A stretch of DNA of 51,754 nucleotides, taken from contig CANJIU010000069.1 of assembly GCA_947474365.1 (NCBI GenBank), positions 1 through 51,754 on the forward strand. Reading direction: 5' to 3'. Position 1 is the stretch's first letter. Each line of letters begins with the position of its first letter. Below the pieces are notes generated by a model. It did no database searches, was not told where the DNA came from, and was given only the letters and a program-made list of their open reading frames with translations. Shown here piece after piece: positions 9,436 to 18,507 of this stretch. The stretch comes from Opitutia bacterium. GTDB taxonomy: Bacteria > Verrucomicrobiota > Verrucomicrobiia > Opitutales > Opitutaceae. The translations under genes were made by a program, and so were the position numbers.

Positions 9436-10812
9436 TCACCCCAACAATCGCGTGATCGCGTTCGTCAGCAGATCGTCGACTCCCGGCTCGCAGAACGCAT
9501 ATTCGACCTCGTAGCCCCCCGCCGGAAATTCCGTGCGCGTCGGCATGTACCACGGTCCGCAATCGCCATAGGCCGCGGTGGCGACCGTCCGGCCGGGTCG
9601 CAGCGCCTGTGCCCGGAGTTGATAATCGACGAAGGGTTCGGCCGGGAGATGCAGCAACGCGACGTCATTGAGATGGAGCGCGCTGAGCACGAACGGAATC
9701 TTGCGCTCGTAGCGTTGAATCGAAGCGAGCTTGAACGCGGGCCGAATGCGCAGCACAACCGCGTCCTTCTGCTTCGTCATCAGCTCCTGGAGGGCGCCCA
9801 GACCCAGCGCGGGATTCGGTGCCGGTTGGATCCGCTCCGTGCGCCACCCGATGCTCGCAAGCGGCTCCGGCTGCAGTTTTTCCTCCGAGGCCACGATACC
9901 CCGATAAATACGTTCGATCAGCCGCCCCCGCGCCTCCTTTGAGCCGTCATTGTATTTTCCAGCCGCGATATTGCCCGCACAACCGGTGAAATAGAGATGG
10001 GCGCAGTCGGGCTCATCCTGCTGGCGCCGCTTGCGGGCCAACCCGCAGAAATCGCTGCTCACACGCCCGTCACCGTAAAAACTCATCGGATGCGTCGCGT
10101 AATAGTGGCACGCCGCGATCTTCCGCCCGCGGTCGAAAAACGCGACGGTGCGCAGGTTCGGGTCGATCACGCCTTCCGGCAGCGCGTTGAGTGCGGCGTC
10201 CTTGTTGGAACTCCCGCGCATCTTGGTCACGCGGCCCGCCGCATCGCGCGCCACCCGCCGGTTCGACGCCACCGCCTCCACTCGCGCCACGCCGTGCGCC
10301 ACGTGTGTCACTGGGCGCGATGTCTTCAGCGCCGCCCCGACCGCAGCCCGCGCCGCATCCAGGCAGCGCCGATGGAAATCGCGGTCGAAGACCCGCGGTA
10401 AATCCGCCTGCGCCCGGAGCAGCCGCTCCGCCTCGAAGCACACGAGCGGTGCGTTGTGCTGGTGAACAGTATGCACCGTCACCCGCTCCGGCGTGGTGCC
10501 GGCCGCCTCCGCCAAGGCCTCGCGCCACGCCACATGCGCCTCGTTGAGGATCCCCGTCCAGTCGACGACGCAGAGCACGATGGGCGCACCCGCACCGAGC
10601 AGCACGAGGCCGATCGCCTCCAGCGGGTCGTCGACGCCCTCCACCGGCTTGATCCAACCGCCACAGAGCGAGTGCCCGACCGGCGGCGTGACATCAAAGC
10701 GAAACGAGGCGACGTGCAGGGACGGTGACGACGCGGCCGCAAAAACATTCGGAGACGCGAGGACAGATCCGCATCCCACCGCCGAACTCCGGAGAAAATC
10801 GCGGCGCGTCAT
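9436..10812 (-). CDS. Tat-exported ceramidase-superfamily hydrolase, variant active site
   Basis: 458 aa from ATG 10812, which gives MTRRDFLRSSAVG, a twin-arginine leader; upstream in-frame residues look untranslated. The protein matches the neutral/alkaline non-lysosomal ceramidase N-terminal fold: FRFDVTPPVGHSLCGG at 37-52, a metal-site motif HQHNAP (117-122), ATHPMSFYG (239-247) and TGCAGNIAAG (276-285). In true neutral ceramidases the last segment reads GDVSPN with a nucleophilic Ser; here Ala-Ala replaces it. Family relatives in Planctomycetes and Verrucomicrobia are uncharacterised. The gap to the upstream paralogue is 5 bp, and both lie between two TonB receptors, so a carbohydrate-linked ester or amide is a better guess than ceramide. 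The reaction is unproven. Confidence 0.8.
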   Translation of the reverse strand: MTRRDFLRSSAVGCGSVLASPNVFAAASSPSLHVASFRFDVTPPVGHSLCGGWIKPVEGVDDPLEAIGLVLLGAGAPIVLCVVDWTGILNEAHVAWREALAEAAGTTPERVTVHTVHQHNAPLVCFEAERLLRAQADLPRVFDRDFHRRCLDAARAAVGAALKTSRPVTHVAHGVARVEAVASNRRVARDAAGRVTKMRGSSNKDAALNALPEGVIDPNLRTVAFFDRGRKIAACHYYATHPMSFYGDGRVSSDFCGLARKRRQQDEPDCAHLYFTGCAGNIAAGKYNDGSKEARGRLIERIYRGIVASEEKLQPEPLASIGWRTERIQPAPNPALGLGALQELMTKQKDAVVLRIRPAFKLASIQRYERKIPFVLSALHLNDVALLHLPAEPFVDYQLRAQALRPGRTVATAAYGDCGPWYMPTRTEFPAGGYEVEYAFCEPGVDDLLTNAITRLLG

Positions 10813-10817
10813 CCCGT

Positions 10818-12179
10818 TCACCGTTTTGCGCGATATCCGGACTTCGCGAACACGTCGGCCAGCAGCCGGTTTGCCGCCTCGACGATCAGCGCCCCGCACT
10901 CGTCGGTGCCCGCGCCGGCCACGCCGGCCTCGTAGCCGCCGCGCGCCTTCTCCCCCGGCATGCCGACATAGTGGACGCCATTGCCGTTGGAATAGCCGAG
11001 CACGAGCGTTTGAGGAAACGGCGACTTCTCCCGAATCGCCATGCCAAGCTCCGTCATGGTTTCACCGGGCAGCCCAACAATGGCGAGCGGTCCGCAGACG
11101 ATCGCCTGAATTTCCGCGGCCACGGTGTCGGCCTTCAGGCGCTTTTTTCCCTCGGGCGTGAGCGGAAGATTGATCGTGGTGCGTCCGATCTGCAGCGGTG
11201 CGGTGGCGAGCGTCACCGCATAACGAACCGCGAGCCGCGCTTTGTTCGCCAATCCGTCCGCCATCGTCGCCACGGCCGCCTCGCCCCGTCGCCACGGATT
11301 GATGTCTCCGCAGCAGCCCTGGAGAAACAGGCTCTCGCCGCCCAGCGCCGCGCGGATCGCCTGCGCCGCCGGGCCGGGCCAGTCGGCCGAAATCGCCGGA
11401 TTCGACGGGTAAATCGACACCGAGTGACACGCGACGTGGAAGAGCGACGCGACCGATTTCTTCTCCGCATTGCGAATCGCCACGATGGCGAGCGTGCGGT
11501 CCATCGGCCCAAAATTCGCCCCGCCCTGCAGCACCTCCGCGTTCCAATCGGGGCTGCCACCCGGCGTCGTGAGCGCCGTCTTCACGTCAACCACGCCCCA
11601 CGTCGGCGCCCGCGGCCGCCGATTGTAGAGGTATTCGTTCACCGCCACACGTCCGATTGAGATTGTCACGGGACGGGCGGACGCCGCCGCACGTTGCGCC
11701 GCGTCCACGCTGGCCGTGAGGAGTTTCGCCATCCAGCGCTGGAACGGCGGGAATCCGTTTTGCGACGGCATGTAACGGATCGCCCACCACGTGTCGCGCT
11801 CCTCGCCTCGATAGCCTTCGCGATAGATTGGCGTCCACGGGGCCGAGTGGTTGTGGCTCGCGTTGATCAGAATATTTTCGCCCGGCATGTCCAGCGCGGC
11901 GCCGACCACCTTGCGCACCTCGTCGCGAGCCGACTCGGAGACGTCGACGAGATCCCAGCGGAGAATCGCCGCCCTCGTTCGGCCGTCGTCGAGCACGAGT
12001 GCGTGCACATTCAGCGAATCGTGCACCGCCCCATACGGTTTGCCCGTGACCCAGTTCAACACCTCGGGCTCCGGCGTGATGTCCGACCGCGCGGCGCCGG
12101 CACGGAGCACGAACGCGGGCTCACCGGCCCGCGCGGCCAAATGAAGGAGGAGCAGAGCGAAAACGAACCGCATCATCAT
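10818..12179 (-). CDS. secreted ceramidase-superfamily hydrolase, variant active site
   Basis: 453 aa with a short signal peptide (MMMRFVFALLLLHLAARAGE). It shares the ceramidase-like N-terminal fold with its downstream neighbour: RAGAARSDITP at 26-36, HNHSAP (109-114), ACHSVS (250-255) and GCCGDINPW (288-296). The His residues expected to bind zinc are kept, but the catalytic Ser of the ceramidase GDVSPN motif is Asn here. The two neighbours differ clearly in sequence, so they are old paralogues and not a recent duplication. The gene starts 37 bp after a TonB receptor stop and ends 5 bp before the paralogue, which indicates one transcript. Likely periplasmic hydrolase of an unknown bond; the neutral ceramidase label would be an over-call. 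Confidence 0.8.
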   Translation of the reverse strand: MMMRFVFALLLLHLAARAGEPAFVLRAGAARSDITPEPEVLNWVTGKPYGAVHDSLNVHALVLDDGRTRAAILRWDLVDVSESARDEVRKVVGAALDMPGENILINASHNHSAPWTPIYREGYRGEERDTWWAIRYMPSQNGFPPFQRWMAKLLTASVDAAQRAAASARPVTISIGRVAVNEYLYNRRPRAPTWGVVDVKTALTTPGGSPDWNAEVLQGGANFGPMDRTLAIVAIRNAEKKSVASLFHVACHSVSIYPSNPAISADWPGPAAQAIRAALGGESLFLQGCCGDINPWRRGEAAVATMADGLANKARLAVRYAVTLATAPLQIGRTTINLPLTPEGKKRLKADTVAAEIQAIVCGPLAIVGLPGETMTELGMAIREKSPFPQTLVLGYSNGNGVHYVGMPGEKARGGYEAGVAGAGTDECGALIVEAANRLLADVFAKSGYRAKR

Positions 12180-12216
12180 GGCGGAGACGGTGCGACACGC
12201 ATGACCGGGAGCGCGA

Positions 12217-15132
12217 TCAGAAACGTCCCATCACACCGGCCACCACTTTGGCCACGACAATGCGCGTCTCCGCCGGACGATCCTTCGTGCCGAAATACGT
12301 TTCCGTGATGGGCGACTTGTTGAGATTCTCAATGTCGCAGAAGACGGAGACCCGGGGCTTGAACGTGTATTTCGTCTTCAGGTTGATCTGCGTCTTCGGC
12401 TCCTGATAGCGCAGGAGCGCCGGGTTGGTCGAGATGCCCACCAGATAGGTGTCGCGCCACACCGCGTTGAGCCGGAGGTTCCAGCCGTAGCCGAGATAGG
12501 AAATGGCGACATTGCCGGTCTTCGGCACGAAGCCCGCGACCTGCGTGGTCGCCGAGGTCCCGCCGTAGTCACCCTTGGTGCTCAGCTGGGTGTAGTTGGC
12601 GCTGAAGCCGAACCCGCGCCAGAAGCCGGGGAGAAACGTGAACTGCTGCTGATAGGCGATCTCGAAGCCGCGGTAGCGGGCGCTTCCGCCATTGCGCGTC
12701 GTCGTGATGCGGTAGCCGGCGTACTGGCCGTCGAAGCCGTTGTCCTGCCCCGAACCGACCAACTGGCTGTTGTCGGTAAACTGGAAGTCGCGGACTTCCT
12801 TGAGAAACGCGCTGGCGGTGAGGGAGCCGACGGGCTCGAAATAATACTCCATCGTCGCTTCAAAGTTGTCCGAATACTGCGGCCGCAGTGCGGAATTGCG
12901 GATGTTCACGGTCTGAGCGATCTCGTTGACCGCGTCGGAAGGCATGAGGGCGTCGAACGAGGGCCGGCCGATGCCCGACGAGTAACTCAGTCGCGAAACA
13001 AAATTCCGGGTGGGAGCGTAGCGGAAATGCACGCCCGGAAAGACGTCGGTGTAGTCGCCCTTGCGGCGGAGCCGGCCGATGGTCGTGCCGACCGTGACCG
13101 GTCCCTCGGCGTCGGTCTCGGTCTTCTCCATCCGCACGCCGCCGAGGATCGAGAGGGCGTTGATCTTCGTATGCCCCATCAGGTAGCCCGCCGTGACAGT
13201 CTCGGTGATGCTGCGTTCGCCGGTAAGCCGCGAGGTCGTGCCGAACGGCACGTCCTCGCGCCAGAGATTCGGAAAAAGCGCGGCATGACGCGTCACCGCG
13301 AACGGATTGGCCCAGGGCGGCGACCGGTACCCCTCGTTCGAATCGGTCCACTTGGCGGTGGTGTCCCGGAACTGGCCCAGATTGTCGTCCGCGCTGTTCT
13401 GGATTCCGTCGGCGCCGACATAATTGTAGCGGCGCGAGCGGTTTTCCAGCGCCCGGTCCTGCTGCCGGACGACGCCGCCGAACTTCACAAATGTGGGCAC
13501 CGGCAAGTCGATGATTTTCTTCACGTTCAACTTGGCGGTCTTGATATTGTCCTCCCCCTCGCGGTCCGGCTGGGTCACCAGCAGGGTGCCGTAGCTGTTC
13601 AGATCGAAAAGATCGGGCCCCACGGTCTGCGAGTACTTCGGCCACTTGAGGCTTTCGCGGCGATCGATGATGAAGCCGATGTTCGCCAGCCGGTAGGTGA
13701 TGGTGGCCTTGGGCCGGGACTGAAAATGCCGCCCGGACGGACCGTAGTCGTAGTAGGTCTGCGAATTGGAAAGGCTGGCGCCGTAGTCGATTTCCAGGCC
13801 GGCGAAGCGGTGTTTCACCGAAGGAACGAACTGATAGGTGCGGCCCGACTTGTCGTCGGTGCTGAGCGTGACGGCGCTTGAGGCGTTGGCATTGGCCACG
13901 ACCTCCTCAAGGAAGCTGGTGTAGCCGGGCTTGAAGTTGGTCACCGCCGCCGTGGTGCCGAGGAGCATGGCGCGGGTGTCGTTGGTCTCATGAAACCAGT
14001 TGTAGGCCGAGTTGAACGACAGCGTCGTGCGATCGCTGAGCTTGTACTCGATCTTCGCGCCGGTCGCGAGCCGGGTGCGGGGCGCACCGGCAGGGCGCGG
14101 CACGGTGATGTTCTGCACGTAGTACGGCTCGGTCAGCACTCCCTGGTAATTCGCGAGCGCGGCGGTGTCACCGCCGGGCTGGGAGTGGTAGGTCCCGGTG
14201 AGCGTGATGCCAATCCGCTTGGCCGCGCCCAGGCGGTCGGCGTAGGAGAAATTCAACGACGGCCCGACGTTTGCGATCGGTTCCCGGAGCCAAGTGTCGC
14301 TGCGCGTGTAAAATTTCGGCCGCCAGACGCCGCCGATCGAGTAGTTGAAGGTCCGCGGCTGGTTCCGGTCGAAGGAACTCTTCGACACAATGTTCACGTT
14401 GCCGCCAATCGAGTCGGCGTCCATGTCGGGCGTCGGCGCCTTGGTGACCTCAATCGTCTCGATGTTGTTGAGCGAGGCCTGTTCGAACTCGAAGGTCCGG
14501 CCCGCGTTTGCCGACTGCGAACTCGCGACGCGGTCGCCATCCATCGTGACGGAGTTGAGTGCGCCGTCGATCCCCCGGATCTGCACGGAACGGACATCGG
14601 CACCGACGTAGACCGCGGTGATGCCGGGCATCTGCTGGAGGAAGTCGCCGATGTTGCCGTCGGCGATGTTGCCGAAACTGTCCGAGGCCACGACGTTCTT
14701 CACATTGGGCGCCTCGCGCTGCTTCGTGATCGCGGCCGCACTGCCCTCACGCGGACCGGCGACGGTGAACGCCTCCAATTTGTAGACGCCGGAGTTCATC
14801 GCGATGTCCTGGTTCACGCGTCCGCCCGAGCGCACGTCGACCGTGATTTTTTCAGGCTCGAGCCCGGTGTAGCGGGCGACCAGCGTCACGACGCCCGGCG
14901 GCAGCAGAAGTTCGAAACGGCCTTCGCGATCGGTGACTGCCGATCGACCGGAGCCGTCGACACTGACCTCCGCGCCTTCGAGGAAGGTCGCGGTGGAGGC
15001 GTTGCGGACCTGGCCCGTGACGATTCCGGAAGTCTGGGCGTGGAGGCCGACGGCGAGGGCAAGGCCGAGGAGCAGCAGCCTGCAGCTCAGCCGAAGAACG
15101 GACAGGGAACGGATCGGGAACGGATTGCTCAT
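12217..15132 (-). CDS. TonB-dependent receptor with N-terminal carboxypeptidase-regulatory-like domain
   Basis: 971 aa. Signal peptide about 1-32 (LLLLGLALAVGLHAQ). Residues about 36-115 form a carboxypeptidase-D regulatory-like beta-sandwich (TGQVRNASTATFLEGAEVSV, then GRFELLLPPG). A plug follows, with DFLQQMPGI, VQIRGIDG and the KAPTPDMDADSIGGNV motif typical of the Caulobacter-type TonB receptor branch. The barrel ends in GVMGRF, an aromatic terminus. Role: outer-membrane uptake of a glycan fragment. It heads the run that continues with the two ceramidase-like hydrolases. A palindromic site lies 38 bp upstream of its ATG, and 217 bp separate it from the next receptor upstream, so it probably has its own promoter. 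Confidence 0.95.
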   Translation of the reverse strand: MSNPFPIRSLSVLRLSCRLLLLGLALAVGLHAQTSGIVTGQVRNASTATFLEGAEVSVDGSGRSAVTDREGRFELLLPPGVVTLVARYTGLEPEKITVDVRSGGRVNQDIAMNSGVYKLEAFTVAGPREGSAAAITKQREAPNVKNVVASDSFGNIADGNIGDFLQQMPGITAVYVGADVRSVQIRGIDGALNSVTMDGDRVASSQSANAGRTFEFEQASLNNIETIEVTKAPTPDMDADSIGGNVNIVSKSSFDRNQPRTFNYSIGGVWRPKFYTRSDTWLREPIANVGPSLNFSYADRLGAAKRIGITLTGTYHSQPGGDTAALANYQGVLTEPYYVQNITVPRPAGAPRTRLATGAKIEYKLSDRTTLSFNSAYNWFHETNDTRAMLLGTTAAVTNFKPGYTSFLEEVVANANASSAVTLSTDDKSGRTYQFVPSVKHRFAGLEIDYGASLSNSQTYYDYGPSGRHFQSRPKATITYRLANIGFIIDRRESLKWPKYSQTVGPDLFDLNSYGTLLVTQPDREGEDNIKTAKLNVKKIIDLPVPTFVKFGGVVRQQDRALENRSRRYNYVGADGIQNSADDNLGQFRDTTAKWTDSNEGYRSPPWANPFAVTRHAALFPNLWREDVPFGTTSRLTGERSITETVTAGYLMGHTKINALSILGGVRMEKTETDAEGPVTVGTTIGRLRRKGDYTDVFPGVHFRYAPTRNFVSRLSYSSGIGRPSFDALMPSDAVNEIAQTVNIRNSALRPQYSDNFEATMEYYFEPVGSLTASAFLKEVRDFQFTDNSQLVGSGQDNGFDGQYAGYRITTTRNGGSARYRGFEIAYQQQFTFLPGFWRGFGFSANYTQLSTKGDYGGTSATTQVAGFVPKTGNVAISYLGYGWNLRLNAVWRDTYLVGISTNPALLRYQEPKTQINLKTKYTFKPRVSVFCDIENLNKSPITETYFGTKDRPAETRIVVAKVVAGVMGRF

Positions 15133-15169
15133 GGTGTGGGGTAAGCAGGCAGCAATTCGAATGCCGCTT

Positions 15170-15185
15170 GTAACCGTAACGTTAC
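15170..15185. promoter_or_regulatory. operator-like inverted repeat GTAACC-N4-CGTTAC, copy 1
   Basis: The 16-mer GTAACCGTAACGTTAC lies 38 bp before the start of the TonB receptor at 15132. It contains outer GTAAC/GTTAC arms and an inner perfect GTAACGTTAC. The same 6-4-6 pattern recurs at 18481. Half-sites of this kind are used by LacI/GalR-type regulators, but none is encoded here, so the binding protein is unknown. Confidence 0.45.
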
Positions 15186-15349
15186 TTGCGGGCGTTTTCG
15201 GTCAATCGAAAAGCCTCGAACCCAGAGTGCGTCGAAAAGGACTACCGGCAGGTAGGGACACACCTCCGCGTTTTGTCCGGTTTTCGCACCAAAATTTCCG
15301 CCGATCGTACGGTCGCTCGGAGAGCCGCGCCTACCGTTTCGCCGCACGT

Positions 15350-18300
15350 TCAGAAACTCAGCGTGCTCGTCAGCATGTACGCCCGCGGCTGGTTGTCGAT
15401 CGTCGCGATGAGCGGGCCGTTGAATCCGGTCGTGGGGTTGGGCATCACGAGGACATTGTAGCGGTTGAAGAGATTCGAAACGTTGAGCTGCGTCGATACG
15501 GGGAACCGTCCGATGCGCCAGCCGTAACCCGCAACGAGGTTCACCTGCGTCATGTCCGGCCGGTGGTAAACGAGCCGCACCGCGCCCGGTGCCACGCCGG
15601 CGGGGAAGAAATAATAAGCGCGATTTTGCCAGGAACGCAGCACGGTGCCACCGATCCGGAAGCCCTGCAGGCGGCCAGAGTCAAACGTGTACATCTGCGT
15701 GAGGTTGAAGCTGTATTTCGGATAGCCCACGGTGTCTTCACCCGCGACCGCGACGGCAACGTCACCGGGCGGCTTGAAGCCCGGGTTGATCTGCTGCGCG
15801 GATATGGGCAGGCCGGTGGCGCCAGTCAGAATCGGTCCGGCCACCGGATCGGCGGTGCGCAACACGAGCGCGACGTTGGAGCCGCTGTTGATCAAACCGG
15901 TGATCGGGGCGGGATTGGCAAAGTAGGGACTCGTGCGGTCGTTCATCATCGCAATGGTGAGCGGGACTGCTCCTGGAGCCGTCGACGCCACCGTCGGGGT
16001 GAGACGGTTGAACACCGGGGCAACGTACACTGGCGTGCCGTTCTTGTACGTCACCTGTCCGGCGGCGTTCGCGTAGAACTGATCATTATAGAGCTGCATG
16101 TAGCTCTTGCTCGTTCCAATCGTGCCCGTCGTTTCCGAGGCCGACAGGCGCACGCGCCAATTTTTCGTCGGCGCGGCGGTGAGCGCGAGTTGGAAGCCCT
16201 CGCTCTTGCGGTCGACGTTGATGAAAACGCTCGAGGCGTTATACTGGCCGTTGAGCCCGGTCGGGTTGATCGCGAGCTGCAGCGTGCTCGTGACGGCATA
16301 CTGTTCGTTTTTCGAGTTGGTCTGGTAGTAGGCGAGCGTGCCGGAGAGGGTGCCGCTGGCGTTGGTGACCTTTAGGCCGATCTCCTCCCCGATACCGTGC
16401 GCTACCTTCGGGCTGATGCCGTACGGGTCGTTGCCTTGAGAGGCGGGCGGGTTGTAGGAGTCGGAAACATTCACGTAGGCGCGGAGCCATGAATTGATGC
16501 CGTAGTTGGCCCCGCCGCTGAAACTGAGCGCCGTCTTCCGGATCAACGCGGTCGCCTGATTGTCGCCATTGACCGGGATCGCAACGCCCTGATTCATCTG
16601 GACACGATAGACCGGCGCGGCGCGGAAGCCGCTGAGGATTTCCAGGCGGCCACCGAGCAAGGACAGCGTATTCGCGCCAAAAGCACCCTTGTTGATCGTA
16701 TGGCGGATCAGAAACTGCCGGCCGCCGAGCCGGAGCCCGAGGGGGTTGTTCGGCGTGATTTGCGACTTGTCGGAAAAATTGGCCAGGTCCTTCACCCAAT
16801 TGGCGCCGTTGTAGCTCATCTGGGTCGTGAAGGGTTTCCAGAACGGGTATTTCTTCGGGCCATTGCCGACCGCCCAGACAAGCCGCGTGGGCGTGCCGAG
16901 GACGGTGCGGCCCCATTCCAGATTCGAGGCGGTCGCGGGATTGACGACGATCTTTCCGGACGCGTCGGTCTGATAGAAATAATAGTCGATGCTGGCGTCG
17001 TCCTGCCGGAGGAAGTCGGCGCCGACGATCGTCTGGCTCTTCACGCGGTCGCCGAAAAAGCGGTTGTTGGCAAAGAACGCGGCACGGATGGATTTGCTGC
17101 GCGCCGGTCCGTCGGTCGTGCGATCGCCGAGCGCAGTGGCCTGCGTCATTGCCCAGTCTCCCGTCGGGTTGGTGGCGTTGTTGGGTGCGAGCAGCGTAAC
17201 GCCGGCGGTGGCGCGGAGCGTGCGGCGGGTGTCACGGTAGCCGACCGCGATCTCACTGGAGAGCCAGTCGTTCCAGCGCGTTTCGGCGCTGAGGATCCCG
17301 AAGTACCCGGCGGTTTTCTCGAACTTGGTGTCGCCCTCGTAGGAATTCATCGTCTGCCAGTTGATCTTGCCGTTGCCGATGAACCCGCCGCCGCTGAGGC
17401 CACCGTTGGCCGCGCGCTCGAGTTGATGGGTCGCGAACAGATAGCTGATGTATTGCCCGTTGCGCACGTCGTCGGTGGCGCTACGCGCGGTGTAGGTGAG
17501 CGCGGCGCCGGAGATCAACCGGTTGAAATCGGCGTGTTCCCCCATGAGCCGGAGCGTCGTGCGGCCCCACTTGTAGGCAAACTGGGCATACACGGCGTTG
17601 AGATCGCCGTAGATGTCGTCGCGCCGGCCGCCAATGCGTTCGTGGGTTGCCGCGAAACGAACGGCAAACGCGCGGTTGCCGACACCATAGTCGAGCTGCG
17701 CGAGACCGTTGCCGTATTCGTCGGAACGCAACGTGAGCGAACCAAAGGCACGATGGTTGAAACGCGCCTGCTTCGAAATCGTGTTGATCACGCCGCCGGC
17801 GCCGCCGTTGCCATAGAGCAGCGACTGCGGGCCGTTGATCACCTCGACCCGCTCGACGTCGAACGTGCTACTGACGCCCGTACCGACACCGCCACCCGGC
17901 ATGAAGCCGTCGCGCTGCAGTGTCGGCGTAGAGAGGCCGCGCAACTTGACGTTGGAGCCGGCGTTGCGATCTCCCGGCTGCGCGTTGCCCACCGTCGTGT
18001 TGTTTTCCGAATCGAAACCCGCGCCCGCCACATACGACATCACTAGATCCTCGATCGTGCGCGCGCCGACATCGTTCATGAACGACTCGGTGAAAATGTC
18101 CGCCGAGATCGGCATGCGCGCGAGTTCGGTGTTGAAACGCGTGATCGAGTTGGAGTTCAGCGCGCCATAGCTGGTGTCGGAGTCCTCCTTCACCTCGAAC
18201 ACGCTGAGCGCGACGACGTCTGACGACTTGGCGTCCTTCCGAGGCTGCGCCGCCGAACCCATGGCGGACGCCGCCGGAGCCACCTGCGCCAGGGCGGAGA

Positions 18301-18388
18301 GGGACAGGGAAAGGCCGAGGGCCAGGCACGCCAGCGTTGGGCGCGCGCCGAATTGACGGGAAACAGCAGGACTCGAGGAACGATACAT
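15350..18388 (-). CDS. TonB-dependent receptor (Opitutaceae type)
   Basis: 1012 aa. Signal peptide about 1-34 (LACLALGLSLSLSALAQ). The mature start has the clade signature SSDVVALSVFEV followed by a linker, then the plug (about 95-215: NVKLRGLSTPTLQRDG, VERVEVINGPQSLLYGNGGAGGVIN) and a beta-barrel ending AYMLTSTLSF. No carboxypeptidase-regulatory domain, unlike the receptor downstream. The two receptors differ throughout, so they probably take up different ligands. The gene is divergent from the amidohydrolase pair, with a 119-bp shared control region that carries an operator-like palindrome. It may be transcribed alone or read through into the receptor/hydrolase run. Confidence 0.95.
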   Translation of the reverse strand: MYRSSSPAVSRQFGARPTLACLALGLSLSLSALAQVAPAASAMGSAAQPRKDAKSSDVVALSVFEVKEDSDTSYGALNSNSITRFNTELARMPISADIFTESFMNDVGARTIEDLVMSYVAGAGFDSENNTTVGNAQPGDRNAGSNVKLRGLSTPTLQRDGFMPGGGVGTGVSSTFDVERVEVINGPQSLLYGNGGAGGVINTISKQARFNHRAFGSLTLRSDEYGNGLAQLDYGVGNRAFAVRFAATHERIGGRRDDIYGDLNAVYAQFAYKWGRTTLRLMGEHADFNRLISGAALTYTARSATDDVRNGQYISYLFATHQLERAANGGLSGGGFIGNGKINWQTMNSYEGDTKFEKTAGYFGILSAETRWNDWLSSEIAVGYRDTRRTLRATAGVTLLAPNNATNPTGDWAMTQATALGDRTTDGPARSKSIRAAFFANNRFFGDRVKSQTIVGADFLRQDDASIDYYFYQTDASGKIVVNPATASNLEWGRTVLGTPTRLVWAVGNGPKKYPFWKPFTTQMSYNGANWVKDLANFSDKSQITPNNPLGLRLGGRQFLIRHTINKGAFGANTLSLLGGRLEILSGFRAAPVYRVQMNQGVAIPVNGDNQATALIRKTALSFSGGANYGINSWLRAYVNVSDSYNPPASQGNDPYGISPKVAHGIGEEIGLKVTNASGTLSGTLAYYQTNSKNEQYAVTSTLQLAINPTGLNGQYNASSVFINVDRKSEGFQLALTAAPTKNWRVRLSASETTGTIGTSKSYMQLYNDQFYANAAGQVTYKNGTPVYVAPVFNRLTPTVASTAPGAVPLTIAMMNDRTSPYFANPAPITGLINSGSNVALVLRTADPVAGPILTGATGLPISAQQINPGFKPPGDVAVAVAGEDTVGYPKYSFNLTQMYTFDSGRLQGFRIGGTVLRSWQNRAYYFFPAGVAPGAVRLVYHRPDMTQVNLVAGYGWRIGRFPVSTQLNVSNLFNRYNVLVMPNPTTGFNGPLIATIDNQPRAYMLTSTLSF

Positions 18389-18480
18389 AGTGGAAGGTCA
18401 GGGGTCGGAAAATGGTAACCGAGAGGATACTTGCGCCACCGAGGGTCAACGAACAAAACCGCGAGAGTTGGATTGCGTGA

Positions 18481-18496
18481 GTAACCATTTCGTTAC
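18481..18496. promoter_or_regulatory. operator-like inverted repeat GTAACC-N4-CGTTAC, copy 2
   Basis: The 16-mer GTAACCATTTCGTTAC ends 11 bp before the ATG of the amidohydrolase-like gene and lies 92 bp upstream of the divergent TonB receptor start. A lone GGTAACC half-site sits at 18414-18420, near the receptor end of the same gap. It shares the arms of the 15170 site but not its 4-nt centre. Occupancy here could repress both directions. Confidence 0.45.
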
Positions 18497-18507
18497 CACA
18501 GTGCGGC

